From: Phanerodontia chrysosporium
Taxonomy: Eukaryota; Basidiomycota; Agaricomycetes; Polyporales; Phanerochaetaceae
DNA: 64,000 nucleotides
Assembly (NCBI GenBank): GCA_001910725.1
Contig: MJGA01000005.1
Coordinates: 372,001 to 436,000, forward strand
Direction of reading: 5' to 3'
Positions 57,417-64,000 of the stretch are shown here, one piece after another (position 1 is the first letter of the stretch; the number at the start of each line of letters is the position of its first letter). A program made the position numbers and the translations under genes. The notes under the pieces are model-generated. The model was not told the origin of the DNA. It made no database searches and worked only from the letters and a program-made list of their open reading frames with translations.

Positions 57417-60165
57417 ATGTTGAAACTTGTACTTAACGTTGTAGCCAGTGGCCACATACCTTCGCATAAGGAGACACCTCGTCATCATATAACTTTACAG
57501 CTCAAGATGCTCGCAAGAGAGTTACAGTCACCTCAGGTATGTACATCGCACATCAATGCTCAGTTTGAGCCCGAAACTCACCCCGTTACTATTCTTTGTA
57601 TTTTCTACAGATCTTGATCTCTGCGACTTTTCTGTCGATCCCCACATGACGGGAGATGCGTTCCTCGAGAATGCCAGCTCTATTGTCTCACTTATCGCGG
57701 TCCGCATCTTTCTCGACGAACTCCTTCCTCCCTTGCCCTCAACGCTCGGCCCCGACATCGTCAGTGACGTGTTTAGCATACTCGACGGTAAGACATACTT
57801 GAAGGACCGATGGTCAGCCATCCCAGACGATCCCAAGAAGGCTTCAGGCGGCGAGAACAATGTATTCACGGGTCTCCTCACCATTGCCACTGCTGTCGAG
57901 AACGCCGTGCTGAAAATTACGGAAGCGAGGGTGAGACCAACGGTGGAGCTAGTGCACGATACCTACCGAAGCCCAGTCTGCGTCACGCGACAGGCCAAAT
58001 CGCAACCTGATGGATGCTTCATACTGGCACGCAGAGAATTTCCAAATGAACCAAGCGCACATTGGATGGACGTTGCGCTGATGGGAGAGTACAAGCGCAG
58101 TGATCAAGCAAAGGATATCAACGATGTAAGCATGTCCATGCAAAGTACAAGCATCATACTGATCTGCACATGTAGGATATCAAGAAGATTCTCTGGAATA
58201 TGCACCATATCATGAGGGAGGACCCTCGCAGGCGTTTCTGCTACTCCTTTACCGTTGAAGATAGGAACATTCGATTCTGGTTTGCAAGCCGCGCAGAGAT
58301 CCTTGTTTCCGAGGCATTCGATTTTGTGCGTGTAAGTAGCCTTCACAATTTGCTGAGCTTCGCCTCGTTGAATCGTTTATATCACGTAGGACCCTAAGAC
58401 ACTAATCCACTTTCTCCTATCAATCATGTATGCACGGCCGGACCAACTGGGCTGGGATCCGACGATGAAGGTCATTCACGGTGGCAAGGAGCCTCAATAC
58501 GATATTACCGTCTTCGATGATGACGGTCGTACTCAAACATACCGCACTGTCGAACTTATCTCAAATGTCGGGACGTTTGTGCTGCGTGGCCGCGGCACGA
58601 GGGTCTGGAAAGTGCAGAAACTCGACGCGAACGGAGAACCGCTCGAGGGCTTCATGGCTCTCAAAGAGGCATGGATCGACACGGATCGGGGCATGGAGCA
58701 TCAGAACCTCGATACCATACGAGGCGACGCACGACGCGCTGGGAAGAAGGGGATGATGGAGGTGTTCGACACCCATTTGCTCCACTACGACTTTGCCGGA
58801 GAGGTCGTCATCGATGGAAGCCCAGATCGCACGATGGATGGCAACAAGCGCGATCGCATTCGATTCCCAGAGTCACGCAGGTTCAATCTCATCCAGCGCG
58901 AGGAGGACGAGAAATACAGGAGGAAAAGGGAGCGTGAGGCGGAGCAGAGGCGTTCAGAGGCTCGCAACACCTCAATGGATTACCGCGACTACGAACCACG
59001 ACGTATCGACCGTGATTACACGTACGGCCCCAGATCACATTACCGGATTGTTTTCACAGAAGTGTGCACGCCGCTCACAGCCATCTCAGATCTACGTCAG
59101 ATCTTCTGGTGTATATCGAAGATCGCTCTCGGTGAGTTCTCACTGGCGCATAGTTTTCGACACATCGCATCTCACATATTATCCTAGTCCTACGGGCTCT
59201 GCATCTAGCCGGTTGGGTCCACCGCGACATCAGCCCCGGCAACATATTTCTTCTGGGTGACAAGGTGAAGTTAGCCGACCTGGAGTATGTCAAGAGAATA
59301 GACAAGAATAGCAGCGGTTCTCACGAGATCCGCACGGTATGTGACACTTTTGTTGACCCAGCTATCGCACGCTCTGACTTCTACGTGCCGCTGGCGTCAG
59401 GGGACCATGGCCTTCACATCTGTGGAGGCTCGCGATCACTGCTATCTCTTCAGGGCTGTCGCCACAGAATGGTCTTCAGTTTCCCTGCCAGATGACTTGG
59501 TTGAGGATGATGACGATGATGACGTGGAGGTCGACGAGTTAACTGGTACACCTGACGACTCTGGGCTCAGTCGGCGCCATATCCCAAAGCCAACGCCCAA
59601 GAAGGACATCTTATGGCGGTACAATCCCCTTCATGACATCGAATCGTTGTGGTGGATCATGCTATTCTTCGTGCTGTACAAGGACATCGTGATCATCTAC
59701 AACACGATGGGCGCTGTCAGCTCGGCCTCATCCGGCAACGAAATTCAAGCACCACAAGAAACCGAAATGATACGTGCACAGCGTCTAGGCCGGCAATATC
59801 TCTTCGCTCGTGAGCTCTTTGGCGGCAGACTGGACAGTGCCACCCGCATCAACGTCTTCACCCGCTCAGGTTTCCTCCAAGAGAAGTTGTGTCTCGCTCA
59901 CCCTTGTCTGCACCAGCAGACAGACGTCATGGGTGCGATCGAGGCATTGCGTCTTAAGCTAAATAGCTCATTCCGTATCGCTGAGGAGAACGTCAAGGGA
60001 ATCGATCGTCGTGTCGGAGGAAGACTCTATCACACATTCTCGTCGCTTGCTATGGATATCCACACTGATCTCGCCAGGTTGGCCTCCAGCAGGACTGTGC
60101 GTCCGTTGGCAGAGGTGATCGACGAAGAGGGCATCGACTTGAACGATGAGTCTTTGAAGATTTGA
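57417..60165 (+). CDS. FunK1-type fungal protein kinase
   Basis: Exons about 57417-57536, 57611-58125, 58176-58331, 58390-59131, 59188-59336 and 59401-60165; introns 50-74 bp. The N-terminal domain (DFSVDPHMTGDAFLENASSI to about residue 200) is followed by an unusual charged insertion in the kinase N-lobe (about 58855-59030, rich in R/E). The catalytic loop is AGWVHRDISPGNIF; the metal-binding site reads KLADLEYVKRI, DLE for DFG, as is common in FunK1 proteins. The C-lobe includes ILWRYNPLHDIESLWWIMLF, a hallmark (H-D-x-E-S-x-W-W). FunK1 kinases are expanded in basidiomycetes and their substrates are unknown. Exon 1 does not join exon 2 in phase as read; either the start lies in another frame or a base is missing. 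The kinase core needs no repair. Confidence 0.85.
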
Positions 60166-60696
60166 CGGAATATTTGGAAACAGACGTCAAGCTATATTGA
60201 TCAACGTTGATGTATATACCATTTTAAAATTACGAAGTCCATTCATACATCGTTGCTCATGATCGAATCAAACATCCAGATATCTAAGGCATGATGTCCC
60301 TTGGTGAGCCTCACGAGCCTGCAATGCTCCACTGGCACAGATTGGGCCTCCATGATGGCCTGCCTTCTCTTCACTGAGCCTGCTCATTATGGATCCCGCA
60401 AGATGTGATAGACAGATAGATGGCTATGTACATGTCGGCGGTGCAAAGGAGAATCACCTAAAGGCGTCGCCCCAGGAACATTACCTAGTCAGCGAACACC
60501 CACCATATGGCCCACCCGCCTACGCGTCAACCGCCGCACCTTCCTAATCATGTACCGCCCTGGGGCACACTCTTACCTGTGCTATACCCGGGCCTTTGTA
60601 TCCCACATCACTACCATGATTGTTCCAATGTACTGGACCTTGATGCTCCGACGTGATAAAAGCAATGTTGCTCGATACCTTCAGAAACAGAGTAGT
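60166..60696. other. Convergent region between FunK1 and the second oxygenase
   Basis: 3' ends of both genes. No gene seen. Confidence 0.5.
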
Positions 60697-62157
60697 CTAC
60701 TCAGGTCCCGAGACAAGCCTATCGGAGAGCTTGGGGATCTCAACTATGAGACACATATTGCTATAGATCCATACTATCCCGGACGAGTTCCCCAAATAGC
60801 CTCCAAACGAGTTGAAATCATCTGTGTCTTCGGGGTCAACCAGAGGAGTCACCCAATGGATGCGCAAGGAAGGAAGATCTCTTTCCCAGTCGTCTAGGTC
60901 CTCTTCTTTATGGCTTCATCCACAAGCCGCTTGGCTCCTGCTCCAATCAGGTAATCGAGGAGGTCGTATTTGCCGTCCTCCTTCAACTGATGGTAGCGCC
61001 ACAGAGCGTTGTCGGACATCATGATGTTATGATCCCCAAACTGGTAGGCCACCTTGACTTTGATATCCAGGCCTAGTTCGCCGCAGACATGGGCGAGCAC
61101 CGCATCCCTTCCCTTCAAGAAAGGACGCAAGGTGCTTGGGTTGTAGCCTCGGTTGACAGGGTACTCGTGGAACAGGCCGAAGCCGACGTGCCCGCCCTCG
61201 GGCAATACACTCGGGTTTGCCAGGAAGGACGCAAAGGCCGTCTTCAGCGCGGCCCGGAGCGAGCCCGCGAAGGGTGCCACGCGCGACGGGGGCTGCAGGG
61301 GCGCTGCATACAGGTTGTACGTGAGTGTAACACGGTGCCCGGCCGCCACGGGCAGGATTTCGTGCTCGACGTCGCTGAAGAATGCTGCAAATGCAACACA
61401 GGGTGTGTCCGCTTCGGCAATGGCTGCGGCGGAGTCGAAAGTGTAGCTGAAGTCACCGTGGTGGAACGTAAGTGCGCCGCCCTCGTGTGGTGTCGGGAAT
61501 ACAATCACGAGGGAGGCGAACATGTCGTCTGCGTGTGGAGTATCCTTATGCGGCTTGAAGAACGAGCCGGGTCCTTGGGGCGTGCGCATCAGTACCGTAA
61601 GCACAGAGATATTGTGGACTTACCGTAGACATTCAACTTGTACAACTCGGCGCGGATACCCCATTCCTTGCCGTAGTACCCTTCCAGTAGGATATCACGT
61701 AAGGTGTCCAACAGACCGCAGGCCACGGGATCAAAGTTGATGGCAAAGTCGGTGATATCGAGCTTGCCCGCCTTGCGGTAGGATTCGTCGAGCACGGTTT
61801 CGGCGCCCCGTCCAAACGAGGCGGGGTCGCAAGTATCGGCGAGTCTCTGTAATTCTTCTTCGGTAGCAGAGACGAGCTCGACGCGGCTACCGATAGATGA
61901 GCAAAGTAGGCGGTGCTGGGGACGGCAGGGCGCTTACTGTACTACCTCGGACTTCTTTCCGTAGAAGAGGGTCAAAATGTCGGGGTTTACGGGGAACACC
62001 CCGCTTGTGCACGGGGAGCGGTCGGATTCGAGTATTCTACGTAGACCGTCCGAGTCTAGTCGGTCTATTATACCAAAGTCTACGTGAGATAGTCATGACA
62101 TGTGACGGTGGAGGGCTTACTCGACAGAGGAGATGGGCTGTCTTCGCGTGCAGACAT
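60697..62157 (-). CDS. 2OG-Fe(II) oxygenase, paralogue of the gene at 5.4-6.8 kb
   Basis: Exons 62157-62121, 62064-61938, 61886-61624 and 61573-60697; introns 56, 51 and 50 bp. The core is GPGSFFKPHKDTPHADD (H-x-D), VEHEI (distal His) and HRVTLTYNLYAA (Arg for 2-oxoglutarate). The three shared introns, in order and phase, match those of the first gene where both are present: YGK-stretch intron, then Y-G|G intron. The first, short exon (MSARED...) is extra. The literal frame stops at 60894. Restoring one A in the AAA near 60907 (TTT on plus) continues with EEDLDDWERDLPSLRIHWV and SNMCLIVEIPKLSDRL to a stop at 60697, homologous to STLCLIVEVGKKNDRAK of the first gene. Function as for the first; substrate unknown. 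Confidence 0.85.
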
Positions 62158-62751
62158 CGAGTTGAGAGAACAGAAGGAGTGGAGAGGGCGATGCTCTGGG
62201 GGTCGCAGAGATATGGACGCCGCTTTATAGCTCCTACACAGAGCATGCCACGTAATTTGCGACTAAGCGTCCGGTATGGCCATCAGTCCTGTGATGACGA
62301 TTGGGAAGCAGTCGCACGCCGAGTCATTATCGATGAACATAGCAGTCAATTGCGGATACGATGTTGACTCGTCTTTATGAGTGCGGCTGCAGCTTGACAA
62401 AGATGAGGCAATAATGCGGTGTTCTGAGTCTTGAAACGGTGTCGATACTCTCGACTTGGAGGATCAGCCGTACTGGGCACCACGTCGAGTCAAGTCGCAC
62501 AAAACGGGATGGCTACCAAAACAGGCCAGCTTCGTGGCGCGGAATGATCCGCAGAGTAGTCAGTGCGTCAAGCGCCGTCGCGCGACGCGCCTCGAGTTGA
62601 ACCTCCACAGCCCAGCCATGTCGCAAAGCACAGACCCACACATAAACGTAAGCCACGCATACCGACACGAGCCGCTCCACTGTCGCAGCGCCAGGTCCAG
62701 CCCGCGTACAATGTCCGTACCCTAGTGTGATAGGTAGCATGTAATCAGCCC
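62158..62751. other. Divergent intergenic region
   Basis: 594 bp between the oxygenase start and the coiled-coil gene start. Open frames here have no domain. It should hold both promoters. Confidence 0.5.
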
Positions 62752-64000
62752 ATGGCTCAGTTTACTCCGAGCATTGCAGACCCAGACTATGACACATATA
62801 AACATGGAGCGTTCCTCGAGAAACAGGACCGCTTCTGCGATGATAAACCCTCAGATGTTCCTGGTCAGTCCCCCGCTTATCATGGGTCCAATGTCGTCTC
62901 AGCATCACTATGTGCAGGACCTAGCACGTATACAACAGAGGTCAAGGTGACCACTTCGAAGCTATCTGGTGCTCGTAGTACAACAGATAGGCAGGCTATT
63001 TTGCAGAGGAAAGTCGACGAACTAGAGCGACTGTTGTCCGAGACAAAGAAGACGGCATGTGATTTATATCCAATGCACCTGTAATGCATCCTGACTCTGT
63101 ATCTCCAGACCCAAGGAGAGATTGAGCGCATCAAGGCGGACCTTGCTCTTGCGCGCAGGTCTGCTATCGAGTACGAGGAGCAGGCTGGAAAACTCAAGAA
63201 GCAGAACGAAACATACGATGCACGGCTAAGAGAGCTCAGGCAGATCAACCTATCAGACCAGTCCGAGATCAAGGAGCTTCGCACGAAGCTTCGTGCTGCA
63301 GAACACGAACGCGCGCAGCTTTCTGCGAAGCAAGGCAGCTCCAGCGAGGCAAAGAAGGCGCTGCAGGCCCTCGAGCTGCGGCGCCGATCCGAGATCCAGG
63401 AGAAAGACAAGCGGATCGCTGACCTCGACAAAGCCTTGGCCGCTGAACGGAAGCGCAATGAAGCCTTGGAGACCCGTCTCCACGAAACCAAGGGCAAGGC
63501 CGACGCAGATCACGACGGAGCACTCGCCACGCAGGCAGCGCTTGCGGCCGAGCTCCAGGACACCCGCGCCGCAGCGGATGCAGCCAAGGCATCCTTGATG
63601 ACACTCCGCTCACGGACATCAGACACCGAGGACGCGCTCGTGCGACAGCTTGACGCCCACCGCACGATGCTCGCCCGCGCCGCAGAAGAATATGGCCGCC
63701 TGGCTGCGGCCACGGTGCCTCGCGCGGTGCACGACCAGGCTGTGCGTGAGCGCACCACGCTGCAGCTACGCGTGTTCCGCCTGGAGCGCCGGCTCGCGAA
63801 CGCGGAAGGCCAGGTGCAAGAACTCGCGCTGCTCATACGTTCCGAGAGGGAGCGGAATACGTTCCTGGAGGAGCAACTGGAGGACGCGGAGGCAGAGCTG
63901 GCGTTTTACAGAGGCGAGCTAACATACGCCCTCGCCGAGGCACAGTCCGGTAGTCAGACTGCTAGCCACGATGAGGACATTGAGAACCTCAGGCTCTCGC
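62752..64000 (+). CDS. Coiled-coil protein, cut by the window edge
   Basis: The start ATG is 62752. The first exon is disordered and then helical (ILQRKVDELERLLSETKK). The second exon opens at the acceptor CAG just before 63109 and is open to the end of the window without a stop. It encodes an almost continuous coiled coil (EIERIKADLALARRSAIEYE, KELRTKLRAAEHERAQLSAK, AERKRNEALETRLHETKGKA), interrupted by PRAVHDQ. The exact donor is unclear: the best GT (at 63058 or nearby) is not in phase with the acceptor, so a base may be missing. No conserved domain is recognised; a cytoskeletal, septin-associated or SMC-like scaffold is possible. Right end unknown. Confidence 0.7.

Noticed and set aside
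60550..60897. Plus-strand open frame downstream of FunK1
   Set aside because: It lies opposite the C-terminal exon of the second oxygenase, whose homology on the minus strand explains it.

Overview
The window looks like a nuclear contig of a filamentous basidiomycete, most likely an Agaricomycete. Genes are compact and rich in introns of about 45-70 bp with GT...AG ends. Typical members of that group are present: a FunK1-type kinase, a basidiomycete-style BTB/POZ protein, fungal 2OG-Fe(II) oxygenases, cytochrome P450s, a GH16 laminarinase and a Tnp2/CACTA transposon. Species and even order are not decided here. Exon ends below were read by eye from splice signals and reading phase.

Layout: 0-5.4 kb is mostly empty, with one degraded zinc-finger-like gene on the minus strand. 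5.4-14.4 kb holds a 2OG oxygenase, a small membrane protein, a kinase-like protein, a long disordered protein and a putative shelterin TPP1-like gene. 15.0-17.2 kb is a divergent housekeeping pair, PAM16 and the RNA polymerase I subunit RPA43. 18.8-25.9 kb carries two unrelated P450s and a GIT1-type glycerophosphodiester/phosphate transporter. 27.7-32.4 kb is a LIM-C1-RhoGAP regulator. 33.2-37.7 kb has a BTB/POZ protein and a Psr1/Nem1-like DxDxT phosphatase.

38.8-44.3 kb is a complete 5.47-kb CACTA element with terminal inverted repeats, a CCT target-site duplication, a Tnp2 transposase and a second, oppositely oriented spliced gene. 44.7-51.3 kb has a Yap/Pap1-type bZIP factor, the fatty-acid elongation dehydratase PHS1, a secreted aspartic peptidase and a GH16 beta-glucanase. 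52.3-56.9 kb is a divergent pair, the cohesin subunit RAD21 and a mitochondrial PPR protein. 57.4-60.2 kb is a FunK1 kinase, 60.7-62.2 kb a second 2OG oxygenase paralogous to the first, and a coiled-coil gene runs off the right edge.

One property affects the whole annotation. About twenty otherwise conserved coding regions, the transposon genes included, need one frame change each, and nearly all fit loss of a single base, usually in a short homopolymer. The simplest reading is consensus error in the assembly rather than mass pseudogenisation, so genes are described as intact with a note at each break. I found no tRNA, rRNA or CRISPR array.
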